Assembly (NCBI GenBank): GCA_028768525.1
Contig: CP054837.1
Location: 4,708,001 to 4,772,000 of the forward strand
Direction: 5' to 3'
Origin: Desulfobacter sp.
GTDB lineage: Bacteria > Desulfobacterota > Desulfobacteria > Desulfobacterales > Desulfobacteraceae
DNA: 64,000 nucleotides
Below the pieces are notes generated by a model, which had not been told where the DNA came from, ran no database searches, and saw nothing but the letters and a program-made list of their open reading frames with translations. Shown here piece by piece: positions 9,003-18,487 of this stretch. A program made the position numbers and the translations under genes. Numbering within the stretch: the stretch's first letter is position 1; each line of letters begins with the position of its first letter.

Positions 9003-10448
9003 ATGCCTGAACACCAGACCAGTGAATACAATCCAGTGATTGCCGGCTTCAGCTGGGAAGAGGGGCCCCTTGACATCACCCTGAACGATGCAAAAAAAGC
9101 TTACGGCCAGCTGCCCAGCAAATACGGTTTCGTATCCGCCGAAAAAAGAAGGGCCAGCAACAAAACCCTCAACCTGGATATCGGGTCCCTGATAAGGGAA
9201 CTGCTGTCGGATAAGACACGGAGTTTAAAGAGGGAGGTTTGTGATTTTTTCAGGGAGTGGCACAGGGATTTCAAGTCAGAATTCCGGGTGAACACCGCCC
9301 CTTTTTTCAATATCAACCGCCCCTCCCTGGTCGAAAAAGTCCTCCGGGGGAATAGGGCGGCCCTGCTTCATTCCGCCGGCCTTGACATAAAAAAGACCCT
9401 CCAGGACAGCGGCCTTATCCGCAGGGATGTGCTCAATTCCATCTCTCCGGACCATCTGCTGTCCAAGACCACCGAGATTCTGACCCGTAAGATCAGGGCC
9501 GGGGGGCGGCCGGCAGGGGCGCCGGCCCGTGAGGTGCTGTCAACCCTCAATTGCTACGGTGCCGTAAAGGGGGTGATGCAGTATTCCCGTGACGGTTCCT
9601 CTCTGCCCACCGGGGATGACGCCGCCTGTTTTGCCGATGAAATCGGCAAGGCGCTTCTGGCCTTTCATGGGGTACACCCCCTTTCGGGCGTTGAACCGGT
9701 CTCCACCGTCACCGGCAGGGGGGTTGAGTTTGAATACGCCCCCCGGGATTATTCCTACCTTGAACTGGGCAAGCGGACAGGAGACTGCACAGCCGATAAA
9801 AGGAATTTCCAGGCAGACCGCACCATTGAAAATATTTTCTGGACGGTTTTTTCATGGATCCTGGATAGAAACTACCAGATCCTCAAGGTCTTTCTGGAGG
9901 GCGAGTTCGTCATGAAGGTTCACCTGCTGCCCATCTATGTGACAGGGGACCAGGGGTATATCAGTTTTGGCGGCACTGCCTCCGCAATTTCAGATTATAT
10001 GTTTCTGGCCGTTGACGCCATTGAAACCACGGTGGCATTCCGGGAGGATATCTCCCCGGGGGGCAAGGGTCCCAAGGCCGAGGTGTTTTCAAAGACCATG
10101 GACTTTATTAAAGATCTGGCCGATGCCATGAACATTGAGGCCATTTATGCGGAAAAATTTTCAAACACCCCGTGGATCAGGGATATTTTCGCATCTTACC
10201 CGGAAATTTTCTTTCATGTGGACCACCTGGTGAAAATAGACCAGCTCGAAGACGTTTTTTCCCTCGCCGATGAACTCAGCGCCGGGGCCGGATACAAAAG
10301 ACCCAAGGAAGTATTTATGGAACTGCAGGTGAAAAATACGTATCTTTCCCCTGGATATATCCATAAATCCCCCGGGGTAAAATCCTTTGCCATCATCAGG
10401 GGGGATGCCGGTGGCGGCATTCCCATGAAACAGATTATCGGGGTATAA
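9003..10448 (+). CDS. Uncharacterised 481-residue protein
   Basis: I do not recognise a family. The start at 9003 has a well-placed AAGGGAGA site. The protein looks soluble, with no signal peptide or clear membrane segment. The N-terminal 170 residues are charged and helical. A more conserved-looking centre (about 250-330) contains YLELGKRTGDCTADK, a Trp/Phe-rich stretch and then a beta-rich run ending VTGDQGYISFGGTAS, a pattern typical of an enzyme core. Only 20 bp separates it from the alcohol dehydrogenase gene, which points to one transcript and perhaps a shared pathway. Composition is like its neighbours, so no sign of recent transfer. Confidence 0.8.
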   Translation: MPEHQTSEYNPVIAGFSWEEGPLDITLNDAKKAYGQLPSKYGFVSAEKRRASNKTLNLDIGSLIRELLSDKTRSLKREVCDFFREWHRDFKSEFRVNTAPFFNINRPSLVEKVLRGNRAALLHSAGLDIKKTLQDSGLIRRDVLNSISPDHLLSKTTEILTRKIRAGGRPAGAPAREVLSTLNCYGAVKGVMQYSRDGSSLPTGDDAACFADEIGKALLAFHGVHPLSGVEPVSTVTGRGVEFEYAPRDYSYLELGKRTGDCTADKRNFQADRTIENIFWTVFSWILDRNYQILKVFLEGEFVMKVHLLPIYVTGDQGYISFGGTASAISDYMFLAVDAIETTVAFREDISPGGKGPKAEVFSKTMDFIKDLADAMNIEAIYAEKFSNTPWIRDIFASYPEIFFHVDHLVKIDQLEDVFSLADELSAGAGYKRPKEVFMELQVKNTYLSPGYIHKSPGVKSFAIIRGDAGGGIPMKQIIGV

Positions 10449-10468
10449 GAAAATCAAGGATTCATATT

Positions 10469-11497
10469 ATGAAAGCAATGGTATTAAAGAGGATCGCACC
10501 TGTTAAAGAGGGCCGGAACCCGCTTGAATCGGCAGTCCTGCCGGTCCCGGAACCCGCACCCGAAGAGATCCTTGTCCGGGTCTCAGCCTGCGGCGTCTGC
10601 CATACCGAACTGGATGAAATCGAGGGGTGGACACCGCCGCCGGTACTGCCGGTGGTTCTCGGGCACCAGGTCGTGGGGCGGGTGGCGGAGACCGGCAGCA
10701 ATGCCGGCAGGTTTAAAGAGGGTGACAGGGTCGGTGTGGCATGGATCCACTCTGCCTGCGGCAGGTGCCGCTTCTGCCGGCAGGGGCTTGAAAACCTGTG
10801 CCCGGAATTCAAGGCCACAGGACGGGATGCCAACGGCGGGTATGCCCAGTTCATGACGGTTCCCCAGGGGTTTGCCCACCCCATACCCCATGGGTTCAGT
10901 GATTTTGAGGCCGCGCCCCTGCTCTGCGCCGGTGCCATTGGATACCGCTCGCTTAGCCTGACCGGGCTCAAGGATGGCCAGAATCTCGGGCTGACCGGAT
11001 TCGGTGCCTCCGGCCACCTTGTTTTGAAAATGGTCCAGCATCTTTTCCCCGGCGCCAATGTCATGGTATTTGCCAGAAGTGAAAAGGAAAGGGCTTTTGC
11101 CGTGGAACTGGGTGCGGTATGGGCCGGGGAAATCGATGAGACGCCCCCGGAAATGATGGACGCCATCATTGATACCACGCCGGTGTGGAAACCGGTTGTC
11201 GAGGCCCTGAAAAACCTAAACCCCTGCGGCCGGCTGGTCATCAATGCCATCCGGAAAGAAGAGGCCGACAAAAACCATCTTTTAAAACTGGATTACCCCG
11301 CCCACCTCTGGATGGAGAAAGAGATCAAGAGCGTGGCCAATGTCGCCCGCACCGATGTCAGCGCGTTCCTGACCCTTGCGGACCGGATGAATATCCGGCC
11401 GGAATACCAGGCCTTTGCCCTGGAAGAGGCCAACAGGGCGCTGGTGGAACTTAAGACAAGAAAAATCCGCGGCGCAAAGGTGTTAAGGGTGGATTGA
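10469..11497 (+). CDS. Zinc-dependent alcohol dehydrogenase (medium-chain, AdhA/AdhP type)
   Basis: 342 residues. Catalytic zinc ligands are Cys41 (in CGVCHTE) and His66 (GHQVVG). Structural zinc ligands are Cys97, 100, 103 and 111. A Rossmann loop is seen at GFGASGH. Members oxidise primary alcohols or reduce aldehydes with NAD(P). The start at 10469 has AAGGA 5 nt upstream. It is cotranscribed with the unknown 481-residue protein. A MarR regulator gene follows 82 bp downstream. The real substrate cannot be deduced. Confidence 0.92.
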   Translation: MKAMVLKRIAPVKEGRNPLESAVLPVPEPAPEEILVRVSACGVCHTELDEIEGWTPPPVLPVVLGHQVVGRVAETGSNAGRFKEGDRVGVAWIHSACGRCRFCRQGLENLCPEFKATGRDANGGYAQFMTVPQGFAHPIPHGFSDFEAAPLLCAGAIGYRSLSLTGLKDGQNLGLTGFGASGHLVLKMVQHLFPGANVMVFARSEKERAFAVELGAVWAGEIDETPPEMMDAIIDTTPVWKPVVEALKNLNPCGRLVINAIRKEEADKNHLLKLDYPAHLWMEKEIKSVANVARTDVSAFLTLADRMNIRPEYQAFALEEANRALVELKTRKIRGAKVLRVD

Positions 11498-11579
11498 GAA
11501 GAACGGGGTGACGGTTTGTCAGTCCTATGCCTGCGTTTATCTATTGACTTTGCTGGGCTGAGTGAATTAGGTATGACAG

Positions 11580-12074
11580 ATGAATGATAACCGCTACCAT
11601 GATTCCTTCATTCTGCTGGACACCTTGTTTCACAGGGTGGTCAACAAGATGAAACGGATCGAACAGAAGCCAAGGTATTTTGGCACCCCCTACCTGCTTT
11701 ATCCCTCTGAAATCCATACCATTGAAAGCGTCGGGCGGCATCCGGGGATCAATGTCACCGGGCTGGCCGATCTGCAGGGCGTTACCAAGGGCGCAGTTTC
11801 CCAGGTGATCCGGAAGCTGGTGGACAAAAACATGGTCATCCGGATGAAAGACGAACAAAATGACAGGGATGTCCTGCTGAAGCTGTCGGATACCGGCCGG
11901 GTGGCATATGATGCCCATGAAGAATTCCATGCCAGAATATATCCCGAATTGACGACTGTTTTGGATGAGGCGGATGAAAAAACAATGGCCTTTGTTGAAA
12001 AACTATTTAAAAGCATGGATAAATTCTGCGACTCGGTCCTGAACGAACCCGAGTCTCCCCCCCCGTCCCCCTGA
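11580..12074 (+). CDS. MarR-family transcriptional regulator
   Basis: 164 residues with a winged helix-turn-helix about 45-115: recognition region TKGAVSQVIRKLVDKN followed by a wing containing DEQNDRDVLLKLSDTG. MarR proteins are dimeric repressors released by small phenolic or lipophilic ligands. It is followed by an intergenic region with three copies of a TTTAGCTGCTAAA-like palindrome and then by an RND exporter gene, so it very probably represses that exporter and perhaps itself. The C-terminal tail is proline-rich (PESPPPSP) and unusual. Confidence 0.9.
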   Translation: MNDNRYHDSFILLDTLFHRVVNKMKRIEQKPRYFGTPYLLYPSEIHTIESVGRHPGINVTGLADLQGVTKGAVSQVIRKLVDKNMVIRMKDEQNDRDVLLKLSDTGRVAYDAHEEFHARIYPELTTVLDEADEKTMAFVEKLFKSMDKFCDSVLNEPESPPPSP

Positions 12075-12140
12075 TTCCTATTCTTTTTTAAACCGACATC
12101 GCAGTCCCGGATACGCAGTTTGTTTTTTTTAAAATTTTAT

Positions 12141-12310
12141 TTGACAAAAAGGTTTAGCTGCTATACCGTTATGTTTAGCTGCTAAACCTACTGGGTTTCA
12201 TGCTGCGTTTCCTATATAGTTCTTGAGGGTTAGTGTCGGAGGCGTAATAGGAATGAGTCATATTTTGGGTTTTGTGTAAATTTTTTTAATTTTATTATTT
12301 AGCTACTAAA
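12141..12310 (+). promoter_or_regulatory. Promoter of the RND exporter operon with three MarR-type operators
   Basis: TTGACA at 12141-12146 and TATACC at 12162-12167 form a promoter with a short 15-bp spacer. Three related sites occur: GGTTTAGCTGCTATACC at 12151-12167 (covering spacer and -10), GTTTAGCTGCTAAAC at 12173-12187 (perfect palindrome apart from the centre) and TTTAGCTACTAAA at 12298-12310, next to the ribosome site. They lie between the MarR gene and the exporter, so they are probably its operators. Confidence 0.75.
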
Positions 12311-12326
12311 CAAAAAAGGAATTCCC

Positions 12327-15300
12327 ATGACATTCATCAAACAACGGGGCGACCGGTTCTTTCGGTGCATGGCCCGCACCCTGTTCCGCCACAGGTTCAA
12401 AACCCTGATTGTGGTTTTGGGGCTCTTCCTTGCCCTTGCCGCCAACCTCGGGCGCCTGGGCATGGATGTATCCACCGAAGGCTTTCTCCACAAGGAGGAT
12501 CCTTCACTTTTGGCCTACAATGAATTCAAACACCAGTTCGGCAACGACGATCTGATTCTGATTGCCGTTGAACCGGAGAGAGTTTTTACACTTGAGTTTT
12601 TTAAACTCCTGAAAAGGATGCACACTGAACTTGAAGCCAAGGTGCCCTATATCGATGACATCACAAGCCTTGTCAATGCCAGAAATACATTCGGGCAGGA
12701 TGACTCCCTCTATGTCAGGGATTTATGCGACCCTTTTCCCGAGACCCAGGCGGAGGTGGATGACATCAGGGAAAGGGTTGCGGCCAATCCCCTGTATAAG
12801 GATATGCTCATTTCCGAGGATGGGGGCGCCACCTGCATTGTGATCAAGCTTGTTGCCAGCCCCCGGCTGGATGAGGCCGATCTTTTCGCCGGGTTTGAAG
12901 CGGGGGAGGGCGACGGAGACAACGCAGGGGGCGTCCAAGGGGCCTGGCTCACCGTTGAACAGAATGGTGAGGCTGTGGAGGCGGTATGGTCTGTCCTGGA
13001 CTCTTACCGTGACAAGGGCCTTAAAATTTCCCTTTCCGGAACGGCCAGCGTCAACCATTTTCTCAAGGGAATCCTGTCCGCAGATACCCAGCGGTTTCTC
13101 AAACTGGGTTACCTTGGCGTCATGATTTTCCTTGTCGTCATGTTCCGCAGGGTCACAGGGGTGGTCGCGCCTATCCTCATCGTCACCCTTTCCCTTGTTT
13201 CCGCCCTCTCCCTAATGGCGGTCACAGGGATTACCTTCAAGATCCCCACCCAGATCCTTCCCTCATTTATCCTGGCCGTGGGCGTGGGATATTCGGTCCA
13301 CATTCTCGCCCTTTTTTACAAACGCCTTAAAAAGAATCCCTCCCGGGAAGCCGCCGTGGTCCATGCCATGGGCCACTCCGGACTTGCCGTGGTGCTCACC
13401 GGCCTGACCACGGCCGCAGGTCTATTCTCCTTTTCCGGCTCAGAAGTCGCCCCCATTGCCGAACTGGGCCTATTCGGCGGGGCCGGGGTTTTCTTTGCCA
13501 TGTTCTATACCTTTACCCTTTTACCTCCCATCCTTTCCTTTGCCAGGCGGCCCAAGGCTGACCCTGCCGAGCCCGGGAAGGGGCTTGATAGGCTGCTTTC
13601 TTTTGTGGCCCGGGTCTCCACCCGGTATCCCCTTTCCATTCTGGCCATCTCACTGGCCTTGTTTTTCTTGGCCTGTGTGGGAATCTTCCGCCTCAATTTC
13701 AGCCATGACGTATTGAGATGGCTTCCCGATACCGAGGCGTTGAGAATTGAGAGCGAACACATCGACGAGATCCTGAAAGGGTCGGTGAACATGGAAATTA
13801 TTGTGGATACAGGGCGTGAAAACGGACTCTACGATCCCGAATTCATGGCACGCATTGAGGCTGCGGCCGGCCGCATCGCCGCCATTGAAGCGACCGGTGT
13901 CACCGCAGGCAAGGTCTGGTCCATTGCGGATGTGCTTAAAGAGACCCACAGGGCATTGCACAACAACAGGGATGAATTCTATACCCTGCCGGATACCCGG
14001 GAACTGACGGCCCAGGAACTCTTTCTCTTTTCCAATTCCGGCTCCGACGATCTGGAAGACTTTACAGATGCCCAATTTTCCCTGGCCCGGGTCTCTGTGA
14101 AACTCCCCTTTATTGACGCCATTGCCTATACCGATTACATCCACCGGGTCAATGAAATCCTGGCAAAGGAATTCCCCGGTCTCTCCGTTGAGACCACCGG
14201 CCTTATCATGATTTTTTCAAAGGTGATTGCCGCAGGCATCAACAGTATGGGACTCAGCTATCTCTACGCCTTTTGCACCATCTCCCTCATGATGATTCTC
14301 CTTTTGGGGAATCTTCGTATCGGGCTGGTGGCCATGATTCCCAACCTCATGCCCATCGTCATTATCCTGGGGATTGCCGGATGGTTCTCCATTCCGGTCA
14401 GCCTCTTTATCATGCTGGTGGGCAATATCGCCATGGGGCTGGCCGTGGACGACACCATCCATTTTATGCATAATTTCAGGCATTACCTGGACAAAACAGG
14501 GGATACGGCCGAGGCGGTGAAAGAGACGCTGATCACCGTGGGGCGCCCCATGGTGGTCACCAGCATTGTGCTGAGCATGGGGTTTTTCATCTATCTTTTC
14601 TCCGCAATGAACCATCTGACCCATTTCGGCCTGCTCACCGGCTGGGCCATTCTCATCGCCCTGGCCGCGGATTTTTTCCTGGCCCCGGCACTGGTTACGG
14701 TTTTCTTTGGGAAAAAAAGGATACGAGTGTCAAAATTGGCCAATGCAAAGGCTGCCATCGCCCTGATTCCGGCCCTGATGTTGGTGTGTTCATTTGTCAA
14801 GCCTGCCGCGGCCCAAGAGGGTACGGATCACGGGAATGAGAAAGCGGCACGGGCAATCATGACGGCGGTGGACCAGCGGTACGACGGGGACGACAGGACC
14901 GCCTCCATGACCATGGTCCTCGTGGACAAGAATAATAAGCAGCGGGTCCGCCGGCTTAAAGCCTTTACCAGGGATGACGGGGATGATACCTGGTCGGCCA
15001 TGTTCTTTCTTGCCCCGGTGGATGTCAGGGAAACGGGGTTTCTTTCCCATGATATCGATAAGACCAACGATGACGACCAGTGGCTCTACCTTCCGGCCCT
15101 GCATAAGGTTAAGCGAATTGCCTCGGATGACAAGACGGCAAGCTTCATGGGGTCGGATCTCTCCTATGCGGATATGACGGACCGTGAACTGGACCTTTAC
15201 GATTTCAAGATCCTCAAGGAGGCCGAGGTCAGGGGCGCCCCGTGCTGGGTCATCCAGTCCCTTCCCAGGACCGCCCAGGTGGTCGAGGATTTCGGGTATA

Positions 15301-15569
15301 CCAAGTCCATCCTCTTTGTCAGAAAGGATTGCCATGTGGTTGTCCGGGCCATCCATTTTGTAAAAGAGGGAAACCGGCTCAAGTACCTGGATATTCCCAG
15401 GCTGGAAAAGATCGACGGGATCTGGACCGTCATGGAGATGCAGGTGGCCACCAAAAAGGGAAAAACCACCCTGCACAGGACTATTCTCAGGTATAACGAT
15501 GTGGCCTATAACCAGGGGCTTGAGAAGAATATTTTCACCACCCGGCAGCTTGAAAAAGGAGTCAACTAA
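12327..15569 (+). CDS. RND-superfamily exporter fused to a LolA-like lipoprotein-sorting domain
   Basis: 1080 residues. Residues 1-795 are an RND/MMPL-type exporter: membrane segment about 23-43, a periplasmic loop, a block of membrane helices about 250-400, then a second loop and helix block about 630-790 with GLAVDDTIHFMHNFR, the RND helix-4-like acid motif. Residues about 830-1080 match the outer-membrane lipoprotein-sorting (COG2834) type that usually is a separate gene next to such exporters. The join at 800-830 looks like a former signal peptide (KLANAKAAIALIPALMLVC, then AAAQ). Codon 801 is a GTG with AAGGA upstream, so the second domain may also be made separately. It is followed 2 bp later by a beta-barrel gene. 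Substrate unknown. Confidence 0.88.
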   Translation: MTFIKQRGDRFFRCMARTLFRHRFKTLIVVLGLFLALAANLGRLGMDVSTEGFLHKEDPSLLAYNEFKHQFGNDDLILIAVEPERVFTLEFFKLLKRMHTELEAKVPYIDDITSLVNARNTFGQDDSLYVRDLCDPFPETQAEVDDIRERVAANPLYKDMLISEDGGATCIVIKLVASPRLDEADLFAGFEAGEGDGDNAGGVQGAWLTVEQNGEAVEAVWSVLDSYRDKGLKISLSGTASVNHFLKGILSADTQRFLKLGYLGVMIFLVVMFRRVTGVVAPILIVTLSLVSALSLMAVTGITFKIPTQILPSFILAVGVGYSVHILALFYKRLKKNPSREAAVVHAMGHSGLAVVLTGLTTAAGLFSFSGSEVAPIAELGLFGGAGVFFAMFYTFTLLPPILSFARRPKADPAEPGKGLDRLLSFVARVSTRYPLSILAISLALFFLACVGIFRLNFSHDVLRWLPDTEALRIESEHIDEILKGSVNMEIIVDTGRENGLYDPEFMARIEAAAGRIAAIEATGVTAGKVWSIADVLKETHRALHNNRDEFYTLPDTRELTAQELFLFSNSGSDDLEDFTDAQFSLARVSVKLPFIDAIAYTDYIHRVNEILAKEFPGLSVETTGLIMIFSKVIAAGINSMGLSYLYAFCTISLMMILLLGNLRIGLVAMIPNLMPIVIILGIAGWFSIPVSLFIMLVGNIAMGLAVDDTIHFMHNFRHYLDKTGDTAEAVKETLITVGRPMVVTSIVLSMGFFIYLFSAMNHLTHFGLLTGWAILIALAADFFLAPALVTVFFGKKRIRVSKLANAKAAIALIPALMLVCSFVKPAAAQEGTDHGNEKAARAIMTAVDQRYDGDDRTASMTMVLVDKNNKQRVRRLKAFTRDDGDDTWSAMFFLAPVDVRETGFLSHDIDKTNDDDQWLYLPALHKVKRIASDDKTASFMGSDLSYADMTDRELDLYDFKILKEAEVRGAPCWVIQSLPRTAQVVEDFGYTKSILFVRKDCHVVVRAIHFVKEGNRLKYLDIPRLEKIDGIWTVMEMQVATKKGKTTLHRTILRYNDVAYNQGLEKNIFTTRQLEKGVN

Positions 15570-15571
15570 CC

Positions 15572-17011
15572 ATGAGTGCGTCAGCCCCCGGACAATTCCC
15601 GGCATGCCTGTCCTGGCGCCGGCCCTTTTCCGGCCTTTTAATGGGACTGCTCATGGGGCTTGGCCTGGCGTTGGGAACGGTATCCGCCGCGCCCGCAGCC
15701 GCGGAGGATACCGAACTTGACCTCCTGCTGGACAGCTTTGAGTCGGAAACCGCCGCCCCGGTCATTGCCCAAGCCCCTGAATTCATGGAAGATGAGCGGA
15801 TCAGCCTTTATGGGGCCCTGAGCCTTTCTTCGGCCTTTAGAACCGATCCGGGCAGCAGGGACCGCCTTGCTGAACTGGCGGGTAAGCTGGTGCTCAAATC
15901 CCAGGCCGACCTGGGCCGGGGCTGGCGCTTTTTCATGGCGGCCCAGGCCTCCCACGACCTGGCCCCGGCCCTGGGCAATCCGGTTGAGGATGATTACAGA
16001 TCCAGTGTGGAGCGCGAGCTTGAGGCCAGGGAGATCTGGGTGGAAAGAAGCCTGGCCCCCTGGCTGGATCTGAAACTGGGGCGTCAGATCGTTGCCTGGG
16101 GGACCTCGGAGGTGTTTCGACTGGTGGATGTGGTCAACCCCACGGACCAGCGTGAATTCGGTATGACTGACATTGAGGACCTCCGCCTGGGCCAGGCCAT
16201 GTCCCGGCTGGACATGTACTCGGGCCCCTGGAACCTCACCCTGGTCATGCTCCATGGGGACCGCACCCCCCGGACACCGGCATGGGGAAGCGAGTTTTAC
16301 CCTTCGGACACCCCACTGCCGCCCCTGGACGACGATAATTTCAGCCTGGACCGCCCCCGCTTTGCAGCAGCCCTCTCCGGGCGGTTCACCGGCTGGGATG
16401 CAGGGCTCTACCTTGCCCGGGTCCATGATGACAGGGCCTTCGTATATCTGGACAGCGGGGGCCATGCCCGTCTCAGATACCCGAAAATCAACATGGCCGG
16501 GCTCACCCTGACCAAATCTATGGGCAATTTTCTGGTTAAATGTGAGGCCGCCTTTTTTGACGGCCTCAGGTTCTCCCGGGAGCCGGACCGGTCCTGCAGG
16601 GAGCTGGACACCCTTGCCGGGGTGGAGTATTCCGGGTTCACCGATACGACCCTTACCGTTGAAGTGGTCAACCATCATCTCTTTTCACCTGGCAGGGACC
16701 TTGAACAGTCCCTGGAGCGGATGGAAAAAGACCATTGGGCATCGGCCTTCAGGCTGGCCCGGGAGTTTAAAAACGATACCGTCCACCTGACCCTGGTGGC
16801 CGGCTTCATGGGTGTTTCTGGAGATCTGGGCAGCTTCCAGAGGGGGGAGGTCGAGGTGGACCTGTCAGACACCCTGTCGGTGAAATTCGGCGGTGTTCTT
16901 TACCATGACGGGGAAAGCAGCCTTTTTAACAGGATAGAGAACAATGACAGGGTCTTTTTTTCGGTGTCCAGGGATTTCTCCCTGGACACGTCCTCTTTGT
17001 TTTCTTTTTGA
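15572..17011 (+). CDS. Outer-membrane beta-barrel protein, DUF1302-like
   Basis: 479 residues. A twin hydrophobic leader ends with AAPAAAED, so it is exported. The rest is a succession of amphipathic strands (for example LYGALSLSSAF, LDLKLGRQIVAWG, VSVKFGG-like repeats) and ends in phenylalanine, the beta-barrel assembly signal. The GRQIVAWGTSEVFR stretch is typical of DUF1302-type proteins that sit with RND exporters and LolA-like genes. The ATG lies 2 bp after the exporter stop, so translation is coupled. The three components (RND, LolA-like, barrel) plausibly move a lipid or hydrophobic compound across the envelope. Confidence 0.82.
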   Translation: MSASAPGQFPACLSWRRPFSGLLMGLLMGLGLALGTVSAAPAAAEDTELDLLLDSFESETAAPVIAQAPEFMEDERISLYGALSLSSAFRTDPGSRDRLAELAGKLVLKSQADLGRGWRFFMAAQASHDLAPALGNPVEDDYRSSVERELEAREIWVERSLAPWLDLKLGRQIVAWGTSEVFRLVDVVNPTDQREFGMTDIEDLRLGQAMSRLDMYSGPWNLTLVMLHGDRTPRTPAWGSEFYPSDTPLPPLDDDNFSLDRPRFAAALSGRFTGWDAGLYLARVHDDRAFVYLDSGGHARLRYPKINMAGLTLTKSMGNFLVKCEAAFFDGLRFSREPDRSCRELDTLAGVEYSGFTDTTLTVEVVNHHLFSPGRDLEQSLERMEKDHWASAFRLAREFKNDTVHLTLVAGFMGVSGDLGSFQRGEVEVDLSDTLSVKFGGVLYHDGESSLFNRIENNDRVFFSVSRDFSLDTSSLFSF

Positions 17012-17029
17012 ACGGGGGCTGGCGGCAGT

Positions 17030-18487
17030 TTAGGGGATCATGTCCCCCCTGCCGATCAGCTCGATCACCGTATCGTTGAGCTGGTTATAGTAGATTTTTT
17101 TCCTTGCCGCGTCATTGATGGTCTGTTCCCAGGCCAGGAAGGATTCCACGTTTTTCAGGGTGTGTTCTGCATTCTTGGGCCCGCCCTTTTCGGCGATTTC
17201 CCGGATCCCTTCCATGGACTGCGGGTCAGTGGGGAAGTACATGGGGATGATGCCCTTATCTGCAGGCGCACTTGCGAAAATTTTCTGGGCCTCCCTTTCC
17301 CGTTCACAGTCCTGGATAAATTTTTCCAGGCTGAAGAAGTTCAGGCTGCCGAGGGCCCCAAGGGAATGGCGGATGATATGGACCCCGTATTTCCTCAGGG
17401 AGTTCCTGCTCAGTTCGGATTCCAGAATACTCTGGCGGGTGACGTCGATGGCGCTGGTGGAGCCCCCGGACTGGGCCGATGGCAGTTTGGTGATCCAGGT
17501 GTTGACCCGGGCCATGGCCGCGTTGATCAGGGGATTGTGCGGAGAACTGTATGAAAGGTCGCCGCCGGCTTCGGTAACACCGGGGATGCCGCCGTGCATG
17601 CAGAGTACGCCTGGATTCAGGGTCTGGGCGATGACGATCATGAACATGACCTGGGCGTGGATCTGGGTCAGCAGGGCTTCGGGGCTGCCCGGACCCGAGG
17701 AACCTGCAATGGTCAGGTCCAGAAGCAGGAGGTTGGCGTTGGAGCGGCAGCTGCGGATAAAGGGATTGACCATGGTGGCCATGGGGGCAAAGGAGGTGAT
17801 CAGGCTGGTGCCGTCCACCCATTCATCCTTGCCGGCCAGAAAACTGATTTCATCGTCGGCCATGCCCTTGGCCGCAATCATCTTCAGGCCTGAAAAATGT
17901 TTTTCCATGAGCTGGGCCACCTCGTAGAGGGAGATGCTCTTGTCCTGGGCAACGGGGAGGCTGAAGATGCCGGTGACATCCTGGTTTTCCCCCACCACCT
18001 TTACGATTTCCTCGTACTCCTGGCGGTTGGCCTGGCGGAGTTCGTCGTCCCCGGGGCGTTTGAGAAAGGGGGGCGTGGCGCCGGTGCCGAAGGTGTTGGG
18101 CCCGGGGTCGGCCGCCATCTGCCGGGGGCATTTGGCCAGGCAGTCTTCGATGTATTCTTTTTTCAGAGGGATAAAATTGGCGGTTTCATTTTCAAAGTCA
18201 ATGGCGTCGGCTTCCATGAGGATATCCATGAGTTCCGGGCTCTCGGATATATTCATACCGATATCGGTCAGCACCCGCTTCCCGTTTTCATGGATCCTGG
18301 CATAGGCTTCCTTTTCCCGGATCAGGTCGTCCATATCCTCCAGGCGGAGCCTGATTTTCTCCTGAAGCGCCTCATCGCCTTTTACATGGACGGCCAGGTC
18401 CGAATAAATGCTTTTTGCCTGTTCAAATTCGTAGTCCTTCTCAAGCCGGATGGCGGAGTCAAACCGTTCCTGTGCAGTGTTACTCAT
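17030..18487 (-). CDS. MttB-family methyltransferase without pyrrolysine
   Basis: 485 residues of the trimethylamine methyltransferase superfamily, with the family pattern IHENGKRVLTDIGMNI and later TIAGSSGPGSPEALL and SAQSGGSTSAIDVTRQS. The frame runs through without an amber codon at the pyrrolysine position, so it is of the MtgB-like class, which demethylates quaternary amines such as glycine betaine and passes the methyl group to a corrinoid protein. The first 60 or so residues form an extra helical, TPR-like segment (FEQAKSIYSDLAVHVKG) that ordinary MttB proteins lack. No corrinoid protein or activator gene is adjacent. Substrate unknown. Convergent with the beta-barrel gene. Confidence 0.9.
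   Translation of the reverse strand: MSNTAQERFDSAIRLEKDYEFEQAKSIYSDLAVHVKGDEALQEKIRLRLEDMDDLIREKEAYARIHENGKRVLTDIGMNISESPELMDILMEADAIDFENETANFIPLKKEYIEDCLAKCPRQMAADPGPNTFGTGATPPFLKRPGDDELRQANRQEYEEIVKVVGENQDVTGIFSLPVAQDKSISLYEVAQLMEKHFSGLKMIAAKGMADDEISFLAGKDEWVDGTSLITSFAPMATMVNPFIRSCRSNANLLLLDLTIAGSSGPGSPEALLTQIHAQVMFMIVIAQTLNPGVLCMHGGIPGVTEAGGDLSYSSPHNPLINAAMARVNTWITKLPSAQSGGSTSAIDVTRQSILESELSRNSLRKYGVHIIRHSLGALGSLNFFSLEKFIQDCEREREAQKIFASAPADKGIIPMYFPTDPQSMEGIREIAEKGGPKNAEHTLKNVESFLAWEQTINDAARKKIYYNQLNDTVIELIGRGDMIP

Noticed and set aside
17030..18487. Pyrrolysine codon in the MttB homologue
   Set aside because: No in-frame TAG exists; the protein is full length without one.
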